A model generated the notes under the pieces. That model did no database searches. It was not told where the DNA came from and was given only the letters and a program-made list of their open reading frames with translations. A program made the position numbers and the translations under genes. DNA of 64,000 nucleotides from NCBI RefSeq assembly GCF_000550785.1, contig NZ_CP004350.1, positions 352,009 to 416,008 on the forward strand, written 5' to 3'. How positions within the stretch are numbered: position 1 is the stretch's first letter; every line of letters begins with the position of its first letter. Shown one piece after another: positions 32,553 through 41,380 of this stretch. The DNA is from Corynebacterium casei LMG S-19264. Lineage in GTDB: Bacteria; Actinomycetota; Actinomycetes; Mycobacteriales; Mycobacteriaceae.

Positions 32553-33596
32553 ATGACGCACCACACCGATTTTATCCTCATAGCCTGCACAGACCCAGTA
32601 GTCTCCCCAGAGGCAGCGCACGCCGCGGCCGCTACCCGGCGCGAAGTCATCCACGCAACCGATCCGCGCGATTTGAGCCGCTACGCACCAGACGCATCGG
32701 CAGTGATTGTGGACTCTTCTACCGCCGCGCATGTAGCTGCCACAGGTCGAAGATCACGTATTTACTATGTGGCGCCGGAACCCGGGCCGATTGATTATGA
32801 GGCCGCGCTTCGATCCCGCGCCGAGCAGGCTTTCATTTTGCCAGCAGAATCCACGCAGTTGCTACAAGCTTTGGCGGCAGATTCCACCCAGCAGACCAGC
32901 AATGCAGCACTTCGCATCACGGTGGTTGGGGCCAGCGGGGGAGTTGGGGCATCAACACTTGCCGCAGCAATAGCCCGAACGGTGTGTACGGAGCAAGCTT
33001 CCGCTTTGCTTGTCGATGCCATCCCGATCTCCGGCGGCCTTGACCTTCTCATGGGACTGGAGTCAGCACCTGGTGCACGCTGGCCGGATGTCTCTTTAGG
33101 AACAGGCGCTATTGATGCCGTGGACTTGGCAGGTGCGTTGCCCAGTACCCAGGATGGCGTCACCGTGTTGTCATCGGCGCGGACCAGAGTGGATACGCCG
33201 TTTCGGTTAGAAAACGAAGCGGTAGAGCGCATGATTGCAGCAGCTGCCGGGGGCTTCGATGTTCTAGTTGTTGATGCACCTCCCGCCGCTATCCCACACG
33301 CATCCGATCTAGTGGTCGTGGTGTGCGCTGCGGAAGTACGGTCTTCCGCGGCAACCACAGAGATTTGTGCAGAACTTAAAGCACGTGGCACCAAATTTGT
33401 TGTCGCACTGCGGCACCGCGGATGGTCCGGACTGAGCTCACGCGAAATTGAACGCATAACGCACGGCGAGGTTGCAGTAGAGATTCCACACTTGAAGAAT
33501 CTCACCAAAGCCACAGAAGTGGCAGGGATGCCTGCGTCATTACCGAAGAAACTCGCGGCGATAGCGTCTGAGCTTCTGTATGCGGCGGGGTGGTGA
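32553..33596 (+). CDS. ssd: CpaE/TadZ-like septum-site-determining protein (Ssd)
   Basis: 347 residues: an N-terminal receiver-like region (about 1-110) and a C-terminal MinD/ParA-type ATPase domain. The deviant Walker A reads GASGGVGASTLA, where the usual GKS/T lysine is Ala, so nucleotide hydrolysis may be weak or absent. VLVVDAPPAA is the Walker B-like region. The family places Tad secretion machinery (CpaE/TadZ), and the mycobacterial orthologue Rv3660c affects septation. It is the first gene of the tad operon, overlapping tadA by 7 bp. ATG 32553 has no strong ribosome binding site and may be leaderless. Confidence 0.85.
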   Translation: MTHHTDFILIACTDPVVSPEAAHAAAATRREVIHATDPRDLSRYAPDASAVIVDSSTAAHVAATGRRSRIYYVAPEPGPIDYEAALRSRAEQAFILPAESTQLLQALAADSTQQTSNAALRITVVGASGGVGASTLAAAIARTVCTEQASALLVDAIPISGGLDLLMGLESAPGARWPDVSLGTGAIDAVDLAGALPSTQDGVTVLSSARTRVDTPFRLENEAVERMIAAAAGGFDVLVVDAPPAAIPHASDLVVVVCAAEVRSSAATTEICAELKARGTKFVVALRHRGWSGLSSREIERITHGEVAVEIPHLKNLTKATEVAGMPASLPKKLAAIASELLYAAGW

Positions 33597-34891
33597 ATGA
33601 CATGGAAAACACCCAAGCATTCGTCTCTTCTTTGCAGGCAGCGCTGGCCGAAGAGCCAACCTTGGCGCACAATCCTGCGGCGCTAGCACGGCGAATTCGG
33701 GAAGAAGCCGGTGTCATCAGTGATGTTGAGGTGCTAGAAATCTTGCGACAGCTCCGCAATGACACCTCTGGCCTGGGCCTGCTGGAACAAGTCCTGGCGC
33801 GCCCCGGTATTACAGACGTGGTGGTCAACGGTCCGAACGATGTCTTTGTGGACCAGGGCAACGGGTTGCAGCGCGTAGCTATCTCATTTAAATCCGACGC
33901 GGAGGTGCGCAGACTAGCCACCAGGTTGGCCATTAGCTGTGGTCAGCGCTTAGATGATGCCCAGCCTTTCGCAGATGGCCGCATTAATCGTGATGACGGA
34001 ACAAGCCTGCGCATCCATGCTTTGCTCGCTCCGCCCAGTGAATCCGGAACCTGTTTGAGCATTCGTGTGCTGCGCCAATCCAACACCACGCTTAATGATC
34101 TAGTGGACAACCAGACAGTAACCAGTGAAAGTGCGGAGCTTCTGCGCGCGATGATTGCTGCCCGAACATCTTTCCTTGTTATTGGTGGTACAGGCTCGGG
34201 CAAGACCACACTGCTGTCGGCGTTGCTATCGGAAGTTCCTGATTCTGAACGTCTCGTTGTTATTGAGGACACCGCGGAGCTGCGTCCGAATCATCCACAT
34301 TCAGTCACATTGGTCTCGCGCCGGGCGAATGCTGAGGGTACCGGGGAGATCACCATGGCGCAGCTGCTGCGTCAGTCACTGCGTATGCGCCCCGACCGAA
34401 TCGTGGTGGGTGAGATTCGAGGCGCCGAAGTCGTGGACCTGCTGGCCGCTTTAAATACTGGTCACGATGGCGGTGCCGGAACCCTGCACGCCAATTCTTT
34501 GAATGAAGTCCCGGCGCGCATGGAGGCACTTGCTGCGCTGGGCGGGCTTGACCGAACTGGCCTGCATTCCCAGCTCGCCGCAGCCGTCGATGTTGTACTC
34601 ACTATGTCACGTGAGCCGGAAGGCCGACGGCTTCGTGAAATCGGCATTCTCACTGGCAACCCCGTCACCACTGAAGTTATCTGGTCTGCCGAATCGGGCG
34701 AACATCCCGGCTACCAGGAATTCACCAAACGCATCATGCCACGAACTGAAGTTGCAGGAGCTTCTGAATCTTCAGAACCTTCAGAACCTTCAGAAGCTCC
34801 CGCTTCGAGGACTTCGGATATTGAGGGGCTGCATATCCCGGCTGGCTTCGAAGGCTCCTTCAATAACTTTCCACTCGGGGAGGACTCATGA
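33590..34891 (+). CDS. tadA: TadA/CpaF-type secretion ATPase
   Basis: 433 residues of the type II/IV secretion ATPase superfamily. Walker A is GGTGSGKTTLLSAL (near residue 200), the Asp box VVIEDTAEL, Walker B RPDRIVVGEIRGAEVVDLL, and the His box HDGGAGTLHANS. The hexamer powers Tad pilus assembly. The C-terminal tail carries a Ser-Glu-Pro repeat (ASESSEPSEPSEAP) coded by near-identical 9-bp DNA repeats. It starts GTG 33590 or 33593 within the end of ssd and ends overlapping tadB (ATGA). Confidence 0.92.
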   Translation: MVNDMENTQAFVSSLQAALAEEPTLAHNPAALARRIREEAGVISDVEVLEILRQLRNDTSGLGLLEQVLARPGITDVVVNGPNDVFVDQGNGLQRVAISFKSDAEVRRLATRLAISCGQRLDDAQPFADGRINRDDGTSLRIHALLAPPSESGTCLSIRVLRQSNTTLNDLVDNQTVTSESAELLRAMIAARTSFLVIGGTGSGKTTLLSALLSEVPDSERLVVIEDTAELRPNHPHSVTLVSRRANAEGTGEITMAQLLRQSLRMRPDRIVVGEIRGAEVVDLLAALNTGHDGGAGTLHANSLNEVPARMEALAALGGLDRTGLHSQLAAAVDVVLTMSREPEGRRLREIGILTGNPVTTEVIWSAESGEHPGYQEFTKRIMPRTEVAGASESSEPSEPSEAPASRTSDIEGLHIPAGFEGSFNNFPLGEDS

Positions 34892-35682
34892 ACCCAGCAT
34901 CCTATGCACTGATTTTGCTTGCTCTGAGCACGCTGTTGCCAGAGGCAAAGAATTCCGGGCGGGTAGAAAATGACAAGAAATCTGCCAAAGGCATGCCTGC
35001 CTGGATGATTCTGGCGGCGGTATTTCTTGCAGTATTTCTTTTCATGGTCATCGGCCGGTTGACGGTGATTCTTACCGCCGTCATCGTTGCCGGCACCGTC
35101 GCGCACAGCCTGACGCAAGCGCACAAGAAGAAAGCCAGCTTGCATGCTGAAGATTCCATTGCCCGTTTACTCGGAAGCATGACGGCTGACTTGCGCGCCG
35201 GGTCATCGTTCCCGGCGGCGTTGAAACGTGGTGCGGATGATTTATCCACCAGTTTAACTGCATCGATCGAGCTTACAGCGGCTATTGCCACCGCGGCTGT
35301 CATTACACATCGCGGCGGCAGCGTATCCACTGTGCTTTCCGCCTCCCATCCGCAGCTCAAGACACTGGGATCCCTGTGCACGCTGAGCGAAAAGCACGGA
35401 ATCCCATTGTCTGATGTCTTCGAGCAAGCCCACAACCAGATTGAAGCTAGAAAACGCCACCGTGCTGCCACCAAAGCAAGCCTTCAAGGACCGCAGGCAA
35501 CCGCCATTGTCCTCACGCTCTTGCCACTGGCAGGAATTTTGATGGGAACCATCATGGGCGCCAAGCCCGCCGGGTTCCTACTCGGTGGCGGACTTGGGGG
35601 ACTGCTCCTCGTTATCGGTGTCGCCCTGGCATGTGCCGGATTTAGCTGGTCACGCATTCTCATCGCCAACGCCGCTAGCTAA
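34888..35682 (+). CDS. tadB: TadB-like inner-membrane protein
   Basis: 264 residues with two N-terminal hydrophobic stretches (near 1-15 and 35-75), a cytosolic T2SSF-type helical domain (IARLLGSMTADLRAGSSFPAALKRG ... LCTLSEKHGIPLSDVFEQAHNQIEARKRHRAATKASLQGPQATAI) and two C-terminal helices. It is the platform protein contacting TadA in Tad pilus assembly. The start overlaps tadA by 4 bp. It ends with SWSRILIANAAS. Confidence 0.88.
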   Translation: MNPASYALILLALSTLLPEAKNSGRVENDKKSAKGMPAWMILAAVFLAVFLFMVIGRLTVILTAVIVAGTVAHSLTQAHKKKASLHAEDSIARLLGSMTADLRAGSSFPAALKRGADDLSTSLTASIELTAAIATAAVITHRGGSVSTVLSASHPQLKTLGSLCTLSEKHGIPLSDVFEQAHNQIEARKRHRAATKASLQGPQATAIVLTLLPLAGILMGTIMGAKPAGFLLGGGLGGLLLVIGVALACAGFSWSRILIANAAS

Positions 35683-35718
35683 GAAAACTAAGAGAAAAGA
35701 AAAGTAAAAGGAAACGAC

Positions 35719-36348
35719 ATGAATTACAGCATCATTGCACTCATCCTCATCGCAGCAACCTGCTGGATGCCCAGCGCTACAAGTAATACGGCATCACGTG
35801 TGGACCGAATACTAAGCCCCAAGACCCCGCGCGCCGGGCCAGAGGAAACACCTGCGAAGCAAGGCAAACTGCAACTGCTGCTCAGCAAGGTCTCGCCACA
35901 GAATTCACCTTCTGTCGATCCTTTGGTCATCGCCGACGACATTGAGCTCTTCGTCGCTTGCGTGCGCGCCGGGTTATCGGTTCAACAAGCCACCAGTGCA
36001 GTGTCCATCGTGGCCGATGAACCCACCGCAACCTACTGGAAGCAGGTGAACTCATTGCTCGCGCTCGGCGTCGAACCCGAAAGAGCGTGGGTGCACATGC
36101 GGCAGCTTCCCGGATTACAAGAACTGGCACGGCTCGTAACCATGTCTGAGCATTCTGGTGCAGCCATTGCTTCTGGTTGTCAACGGCTGGTGGAAACCCT
36201 GCGGTCGGACGCCACCAGCAATGCCATTGCGAAAGCAGAGCGAGCAGGAGTGTTTATCTCCCTGCCACTGGCAATGTGCTTCTTACCCGCATTCATCGTG
36301 CTCGGCTTGGTGCCCGTGGTCATCAGTCTTGGCGCACAACTTCTCTAA
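35719..36348 (+). CDS. tadC: TadC-like secretion membrane protein
   Basis: 209 residues: an N-terminal hydrophobic segment (IIALILIAATCWMPSA), a T2SSF-type core (DIELFVACVRAGLSVQQATSAV ... LARLVTMSEHSGAAIASGCQRLVETLRSDATSNAIAKAERAGVF) and a C-terminal helix pair (LPLAMCFLPAFIVLGLVPVVISLG). It is shorter than proteobacterial TadC, as in other actinobacteria. ATG 35719 is preceded by AAAGGAAACG. It sits 36 bp after tadB. Confidence 0.85.
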   Translation: MNYSIIALILIAATCWMPSATSNTASRVDRILSPKTPRAGPEETPAKQGKLQLLLSKVSPQNSPSVDPLVIADDIELFVACVRAGLSVQQATSAVSIVADEPTATYWKQVNSLLALGVEPERAWVHMRQLPGLQELARLVTMSEHSGAAIASGCQRLVETLRSDATSNAIAKAERAGVFISLPLAMCFLPAFIVLGLVPVVISLGAQLL

Positions 36349-36392
36349 CCACATCGAAACAAACACCGAAACACACACCGAAAAGGAAAATC

Positions 36393-36614
36393 ATGAACTC
36401 TTACAACAACCCAGCAACCAAAGCCCTCGCAATCATGACCAAGAAAGCGGCATCACTCAACAATGATTCAGGTATGTCGACAGTTGAATACGCGATGGGA
36501 TCTTTAGCTGCCGCAGCCCTAGCCGCTGTCCTTTACATGGTCATCAATGGTGGCGCCGTGGTTGATGCCATTGAGGGAATCATTACTGACGCACTGTCTA
36601 ATACACCAGGCTAA
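36393..36614 (+). CDS. Flp-type pilin-like protein (DUF4244)
   Basis: 73 residues beginning MNSYNNPATKALAIMTKKAA, then DSGMSTVEYAMGSLAAAALAAVLYMVI. The G/STVEY segment is the pilin processing motif, with Glu5 after the cleavage site and a hydrophobic helix that packs the filament core. ATG 36393 with AAAAGGAAAATC as ribosome binding site is chosen. A much longer frame from 36177 runs through tadC and is not real. This is the likely major subunit of the Tad structure. Confidence 0.88.
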   Translation: MNSYNNPATKALAIMTKKAASLNNDSGMSTVEYAMGSLAAAALAAVLYMVINGGAVVDAIEGIITDALSNTPG

Positions 36615-36652
36615 AGCCCTTTTAGAAACCCACTAAGAAACGAGAATGAATC

Positions 36653-36967
36653 GTGAAGAAGCTGGTACTTAATGACCGGGGCTCGGTCACCATTGAAGCG
36701 GCGCTGTCTTTGTCGGTGCTCATCATTGTGGCTGCGGCAATCGTGGGAGCGATGGCGACCATGGCGGCATATATCTCAGCCGTTGATATTGCCGGGGCTG
36801 CGGCGCGGGCTCACGCCATCGGCGTTGAATACCAGCCTCCTCGCTCGGATATATCCGTCAGCGTCGGCGAATCAGCAGGACTGGTTATAGTAACCGCGAG
36901 TGTTCCAGGAGTTATCGGCACCATGAGCGCTGATGCCGCATTCCCGGCGGAAGTTGGTGGGCAGTAA
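36653..36967 (+). CDS. TadE-like pseudopilin
   Basis: 104 residues, GTG 36653 start. DRGSVTIEAALSLSVLIIVAAAIVGAMATMAAYISAVDIAGAAARAHA has the TadE pattern of a G/SxTIEAA processing site followed by a hydrophobic helix. It is a probable minor pilin. The stop and the next start overlap as TAATG. Confidence 0.82.
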   Translation: MKKLVLNDRGSVTIEAALSLSVLIIVAAAIVGAMATMAAYISAVDIAGAAARAHAIGVEYQPPRSDISVSVGESAGLVIVTASVPGVIGTMSADAAFPAEVGGQ

Positions 36968-37290
36968 TGCGCAGAAAGATTCTCGATGATTCCGGATATG
37001 CCACCATCGCCTCATCCGGCATTGTGATTGCCGTCGTGGTGTTGCTTGCAGCAGTCGCCATATTTATTACACGCGTGATTGCCTTTCACGAAGCCCAAGT
37101 AGCTGCCGACATGGCTGCTATCTCCGGTGCTTATGTATTAGTTAGTGGCGAAGACGGGTGCGCTGAAGCAGGGCGGATTGCGCTAGCCAACGGCGGAAGT
37201 CTTGACCAGTGCAGTATTAGCGGAAGCGACATTCAAGTCGCCATCACCGTGCGGAATCAAACCGCACACGCGAAAGCGGGACCCATCTAG
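36967..37290 (+). CDS. TadG/Rv3654c-like pseudopilin-type protein
   Basis: 107 residues with an N-terminal DDSGYATIASSGIVIAVVVLLAAVAIFITRVIAFHEAQVAADMAAISGAY, a pilin-like helix, and an AADMAAISGA motif typical of the TadE/TadG-like proteins found beside this helicase and secretion gene set. The two C-terminal cysteines (GCAEAG and DQCSIS) may form a disulfide. It is the last tad gene. Its TAG stop shares the palindrome CTAG with the stop of the convergent helicase gene. Confidence 0.8.
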   Translation: MRRKILDDSGYATIASSGIVIAVVVLLAAVAIFITRVIAFHEAQVAADMAAISGAYVLVSGEDGCAEAGRIALANGGSLDQCSISGSDIQVAITVRNQTAHAKAGPI

Positions 37291-39629
37291 CCAGATGTAA
37301 GAGAAACCAGCGCGCCGAGAAGCTTCAGCGCACCTGCCTTGTCCAGTGGCTGGTTGCCGTTGCCGCACTTAGGCGATTGCACGCAGGAGGGGCAGCCGGA
37401 TTCACAAGGGCAGGAGCGCACGGCTTCGAAGGTGGCTTCAATCCACTCGGGGAAACGCTTGAAACCTTCCTCGGCGAAACCGGCGCCGCCTGAGTGACCG
37501 TCGTAGACAAAGACGGTCGGCATCTGTGTGTCCTGGTGCAAAGCGGTGGACACACCGCCGATATCCCAGCGGTCACACGTTGCAATCAACGGCAACAAAC
37601 CAATGGCGGAATGCTCAGCAGCATGCAGCGCGCCGGGAATATCGGCAGCACGAATACCCATGGCTTCTAATGCCAGCGGATCAACCGTGTATGCCACCGC
37701 GCGGGTGCGCAGGCGCTGCTCCGGGAGGTCAAGGGGGAAGAGGTCGGAGGTGGTGCCATCGGCAAGCTTGCGGAAATATCCCACAACCTGGTCGGTTACC
37801 TCAACATCAACCAATGCGGCCCACACGCCACCGCCGTAATCAACCAGCTCATCCTCATTCGCGGCACTCATAATCGCAATATCCGTGGTGGCATTGGGTT
37901 GCGTTGAATACTCCGGCTCACCCGGGGTGGCAAAGGCAATGCCTTCCTCTATATCTAGATCATCAATGACAAAACTCTCGCCCTGATGCAGATACACCGC
38001 GCCCGGATGAACCTGGGACGAGGCGCGGGCACCATCAACCGTGCCCAGCAAGCGCCCATCGCTGGTGTCCATGATGAGAACGTCATTGCCCGCACCGCCG
38101 CGCAGGCTCACCTGCGAGTGCGCGGTCTCCGGACGAAGCTCGCCGTCGAGCTGCGGAACGGCAAACCAGCCTTGTGGGCGGCGGCGAATCAATCCTTCTT
38201 GCGCGAGCGCCTGAATGACCTGCTCAGCGTGGTAAAAGCGCACCTCGGCATCCGTGAGGGGCTGCTCGATGCACGCGCAATACATGTGGCCGTAAAGAAT
38301 ATAAGGATTCTCCGGATTGAATACGCTCGCCTCAACTGGACGTCCTAGCAGCGCATCGGGGTTATGAACCAGGTAGGTATCCATCGGCTCATCGCGCGCG
38401 ACCAACACCACCAGGGAGCCTTGACCACGGCGGCCGGCACGCCCGGCCTGCTGCCAAAAGCTGGCCACAGTACCTGGGAAACCAGCGGTGACTACGGCGT
38501 CGAGCCCACCAACATCAATGCCCAGTTCCAGCGCGGATGTGGTGGCAACGCCGAGCAGCTCACCGTTATCCAGCGCTTTTTCCAGCTTGCGGCGGTCCTC
38601 AGCGAGGTATCCCGCACGGTAGGACGCAATGCGTTGCGCGAAATCGGGGCGAGCCAGGCCACCGGAAAGCTCAGCCTGGCAGCGCAAAGCCACCTGCTCC
38701 GCCGAGCGGCGTGAGCGCACAAAGGTCATCGTTCGTGCGCCCTCGGCAACAATCGCCGCCATCATCTCTGCAGCTTCTGTGGTTGCTGCACGCCGAACCG
38801 GCGCGCCATTATCGCCTTCAGCGCCCTCAATAAATCCCGGTTCCCACAGCGCAATGGTGCGCTCACCCGTGGGGGCGCCGTCTTCGGTGACTTCCTTGAT
38901 GCCAACGCGGCTGGTCAGGCGTTTCATATGGTCGGCCGGATCATTCATGGTCGCCGATGCCCCGATGATGGTGGGGTGCGCACCATAACGTGCGCACAGC
39001 CGCAACAGTCGCCGCAGCACCAGCGCGACGTGTGCGCCGAAAACCCCGCGGTAGGAGTGGCATTCATCAATCACAATGAACTGCAGCTGCCGCAGGAACC
39101 TTGTCCACCGCTCATGCGCGGCAAGGATGGACATGTGCACCATGTCTGGGTTGGAAAACACAAAACGCGCATGGTCACGAATCCCGGCACGAGCCTCCGA
39201 CGGGGTATCGCCGTCATACGGGGAGGGGATAATAGAGCTTAGCTTGTCGATGCCTTTGGTCAACTCCATAATCGCTAACAGCTGGTCTGACCCCAAAGCC
39301 TTGGTCGGGGTTAAATACAGTGCGCATGCCGTGTCATCTTCGGCCAGGCGGGTAAGGATGGGCAGTTGGTAGCCCAAGGACTTGCCTGATGAAGTGCCAG
39401 TGGCAACCACCACGTCAATGCCGGCGAAGGCTGCGTCCGCGACCTCGCGCTGATGAGAATAGAGCTGTGTGATCTCGCGCTGTTGAAACTTCTCCACCAA
39501 TTCCGGCAGCGCCCACTGCGGCCAATCGGCATAGCGGGCTTCCTTCGCCGGTTGGGTGACGGAATGAGTCAAAGAGGAGGTAGAAAACCGTGGGGAAAGA
39601 GAAGAAAGTAGTTCCTCGCCGAAATACAA
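37287..39629 (-). CDS. DEAD/DEAH-box helicase with DUF1998 zinc/cluster domain (Rv3649/MrfA-like)
   Basis: 780 residues: RecA-like domain 1 with VVATGTSSGKSLGYQLP (Walker A) and FIVIDECHSYRG (DECH box), domain 2 with QQAGRAGRRGQGSLV, and a C-terminal DUF1998 region ending in CESGCPSCVQSPKCGN with four cysteines for a metal. The B. subtilis relative MrfA (YprA) repairs mitomycin damage. In actinobacteria the gene regularly faces the ssd-tad locus. It is convergent with the tad operon, overlapping by 4 bp. Confidence 0.9.
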   Translation of the reverse strand: MYFGEELLSSLSPRFSTSSLTHSVTQPAKEARYADWPQWALPELVEKFQQREITQLYSHQREVADAAFAGIDVVVATGTSSGKSLGYQLPILTRLAEDDTACALYLTPTKALGSDQLLAIMELTKGIDKLSSIIPSPYDGDTPSEARAGIRDHARFVFSNPDMVHMSILAAHERWTRFLRQLQFIVIDECHSYRGVFGAHVALVLRRLLRLCARYGAHPTIIGASATMNDPADHMKRLTSRVGIKEVTEDGAPTGERTIALWEPGFIEGAEGDNGAPVRRAATTEAAEMMAAIVAEGARTMTFVRSRRSAEQVALRCQAELSGGLARPDFAQRIASYRAGYLAEDRRKLEKALDNGELLGVATTSALELGIDVGGLDAVVTAGFPGTVASFWQQAGRAGRRGQGSLVVLVARDEPMDTYLVHNPDALLGRPVEASVFNPENPYILYGHMYCACIEQPLTDAEVRFYHAEQVIQALAQEGLIRRRPQGWFAVPQLDGELRPETAHSQVSLRGGAGNDVLIMDTSDGRLLGTVDGARASSQVHPGAVYLHQGESFVIDDLDIEEGIAFATPGEPEYSTQPNATTDIAIMSAANEDELVDYGGGVWAALVDVEVTDQVVGYFRKLADGTTSDLFPLDLPEQRLRTRAVAYTVDPLALEAMGIRAADIPGALHAAEHSAIGLLPLIATCDRWDIGGVSTALHQDTQMPTVFVYDGHSGGAGFAEEGFKRFPEWIEATFEAVRSCPCESGCPSCVQSPKCGNGNQPLDKAGALKLLGALVSLTSG

Positions 39630-39882
39630 AATCTACCCCCTAAATAGGTGGACTATAAAAAGAAATCCTTTAAAGACTACCGCCATAAGGAGCAAACGTG
39701 TCACACTGACTGTGGTCGCAGTTTCTTGGCGCAAGATTTAACACCACTTTGGTGCTCGCAAAAAGAGTTATGGCAAGATTTTATCGCGTGCACCCGGGGG
39801 ACCGGGAGTTCGAAAAAGTTTGTTTGACCCGGCGTTGATAATTCTTCAACGACGACTCCCCCTATTTTTAAGGAAAAATATC

Positions 39883-40086
39883 ATGGCACAGGGAACCGTA
39901 AAATGGTTTAACGCTGAAAAGGGCTTCGGCTTCATCGCTCCAGAGGATGGCTCCGCAGACGTTTTCGTTCACTACTCCGAGATCAAGGGCAACGGCTTCC
40001 GTACCCTCGAAGAGAACCAGAAGGTTTCCTTCGAAATCGGTGAGGGCGCTAAGGGCCCACAGGCAACCAACGTTAACGCTGTCTAA
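39883..40086 (+). CDS. Cold-shock protein
   Basis: 67 residues, [20 protein letters not shown] with RNP1 (KGFGFI) and RNP2 (VFVHYSEI) motifs. It is a single-strand RNA/DNA chaperone of the CspA family. ATG 39883 follows TTTTTAAGGAAAAATATC. The upstream frame from 39820 is only leader. The 5' leader (39780-39880) holds several inverted repeats (for example CGTTGA/TCAACG at 39833-39851), as is usual for structured csp mRNAs. Confidence 0.95.
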   Translation: MAQGTVKWFNAEKGFGFIAPEDGSADVFVHYSEIKGNGFRTLEENQKVSFEIGEGAKGPQATNVNAV

Positions 40087-40148
40087 GCTTTAACTAACTG
40101 CCTTTATCCTCCACATCCACTGCGGATGTGATGACTGGATAAAAAAAT

Positions 40149-40174
40149 AAGGACTCCTTCGGGAGTCCTTTTTT
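40149..40174 (+). terminator. Intrinsic terminator after cold-shock gene
   Basis: AAGGACTCC and GGAGTCCTT form a 9-bp stem with a 3-base TTC loop, ending in TTTTTT. Confidence 0.92.
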
Positions 40175-40216
40175 CATGCCCTTTCTCGGATGAAAACTAG
40201 TGGTTGTCTCGTCGGT

Positions 40217-40657
40217 TTAGCTGCTCACTGCGGCTTTGGATTTGGCAGAAGCGGCATGTGGTGGCCAGATTTTGTCGAAGATCCACATGAAGACGAAGGT
40301 GTAGATGAGGAAGAACACTAGGATGCCGGCTTCGAGGATGAAGGCTTCGAAGAGGGAGACTTTGAGAATCCAGGCAACAACAGGGATGAGGAAAAACATC
40401 AGGCCGCCCTCGAAGCCGATGGAGTGAACAATGCGGCGTTTGACGGTGCGGGTTTGGGATTCCTGGCGGCGCTCCCATGCTTCAAACATGGAGGTCCAGA
40501 TGAAGTTCCAGATGACAGCAACGGTGGAAGAGGCAATGGCGACCGCGCCGGATTGGCCGCCGCCGAAGCCCAGCAGGGACAACCCTAAGGTGACCGCCAA
40601 GATAGCCACCAGCTCATAAGTGATGACGTAGATGATGCGGCGGGTAGTCGCAGACAA
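40217..40657 (-). CDS. PACE-family multidrug efflux protein
   Basis: 146 residues with four membrane helices arranged as two repeats (BTP domains). RRIIYVITYELVAILAVTLGL opens repeat 1 and RRIVHSIGFEGGLMFFLIPVVAW opens repeat 2, both with the conserved R..H/Y...FE pattern. NFIWTSMFEAWE lies between. PACE proteins such as AceI pump chlorhexidine and polyamine-like amines. The start is 40657 (no strong ribosome binding site). It is divergent from the MepB-like gene and foreign to the surrounding conserved gene order. Confidence 0.85.
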   Translation of the reverse strand: MSATTRRIIYVITYELVAILAVTLGLSLLGFGGGQSGAVAIASSTVAVIWNFIWTSMFEAWERRQESQTRTVKRRIVHSIGFEGGLMFFLIPVVAWILKVSLFEAFILEAGILVFFLIYTFVFMWIFDKIWPPHAASAKSKAAVSS

Positions 40658-40841
40658 AGTTCCTCCAGAAAGCTCAAATTTAAGTGCGAGCTTAGAGCTT
40701 AGAGTCGATCTTGCAAGAAAGCATCTTTTGAGGGCTCAAGTGTCCTAGTCACTATGGGGATCGGCTAGTTGTAGGGAAACCGAAAGACAAAAGTAACGGT
40801 TGGAAAGCGCTGCAAGGCTTTGAGGTCCTTGAGACACATTA

Positions 40842-41327
40842 GTGACACCTAGAGTTTATATTTCTCCTGTTCATGGCGCTGGTAGGATCCGCTCCATGCA
40901 GTTTCGAATGTTTGAAGAATATGCGTGTACACAGGGAATCGATGTTGAAGTGGTGCCTGAATCACAAAATAGTGACTACGAATCTGGAGTGGTGATGATG
41001 AACGGCGAGAAGTGGCACATCCGGACTGCACGAAATACTCCAAGAAAGCCAGGTGCTTTTGTAGCGTTTTGGTGCCGCAATGGGAAAGGGGAAACCGTTC
41101 CCTTCAAAGCTGATGAGGGTGCCGCAGGATTGTTGGTCTTCACGGGCTCGCGCAATCGACGCGGCGTTTTTCGATTCTCGGCCAAGGCCTTAGAAGAATT
41201 AGGCATTACGGAAGGAAAGCACGCGGGAAAGCGCGGATTCCGGGTTTATCCATCATGGTGTCGCAACTTGAATCCACAAGCTGAATCAACACAACATGCA
41301 CAGATGCCAGCATTTCAAGAATATTGA
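40842..41327 (+). CDS. MepB-family protein
   Basis: 161 residues. The core reads SDYESGVVMMNGEKWHIRTARNTPRKPGAFVAFWCR, then PFKADEGAAGLLVFTGSRNRRGVFRFSAKALEELGI and GKRGFRVYPSWCRNLN, which agree with staphylococcal MepB, the unexplained third product of the mepRAB multidrug efflux operon. GTG 40842 is the longest start and ATG 40896 is the alternative. It is divergent from the PACE pump, with 184 bp between. Function unknown, though the RTA.TP...GQF pattern has no nuclease or transporter features I can name. Confidence 0.75.
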   Translation: MTPRVYISPVHGAGRIRSMQFRMFEEYACTQGIDVEVVPESQNSDYESGVVMMNGEKWHIRTARNTPRKPGAFVAFWCRNGKGETVPFKADEGAAGLLVFTGSRNRRGVFRFSAKALEELGITEGKHAGKRGFRVYPSWCRNLNPQAESTQHAQMPAFQEY

Positions 41328-41380
41328 GTGCCTGGTTTGTTTGCGTTTTCAACTGTAACTGAGGCGAATTTTTGCGAGGC

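Noticed and set aside
34764..34800. Repeats in tadA as a CRISPR-like array
   Set aside because: Units are 9 bp, contiguous and in frame with coding sequence, with no spacers.
36177..36392. Upstream extension of the pilin frame (long frame from 36177)
   Set aside because: It runs inside tadC in another frame, and the pilin start at 36393 has a good ribosome binding site and the right motif spacing.
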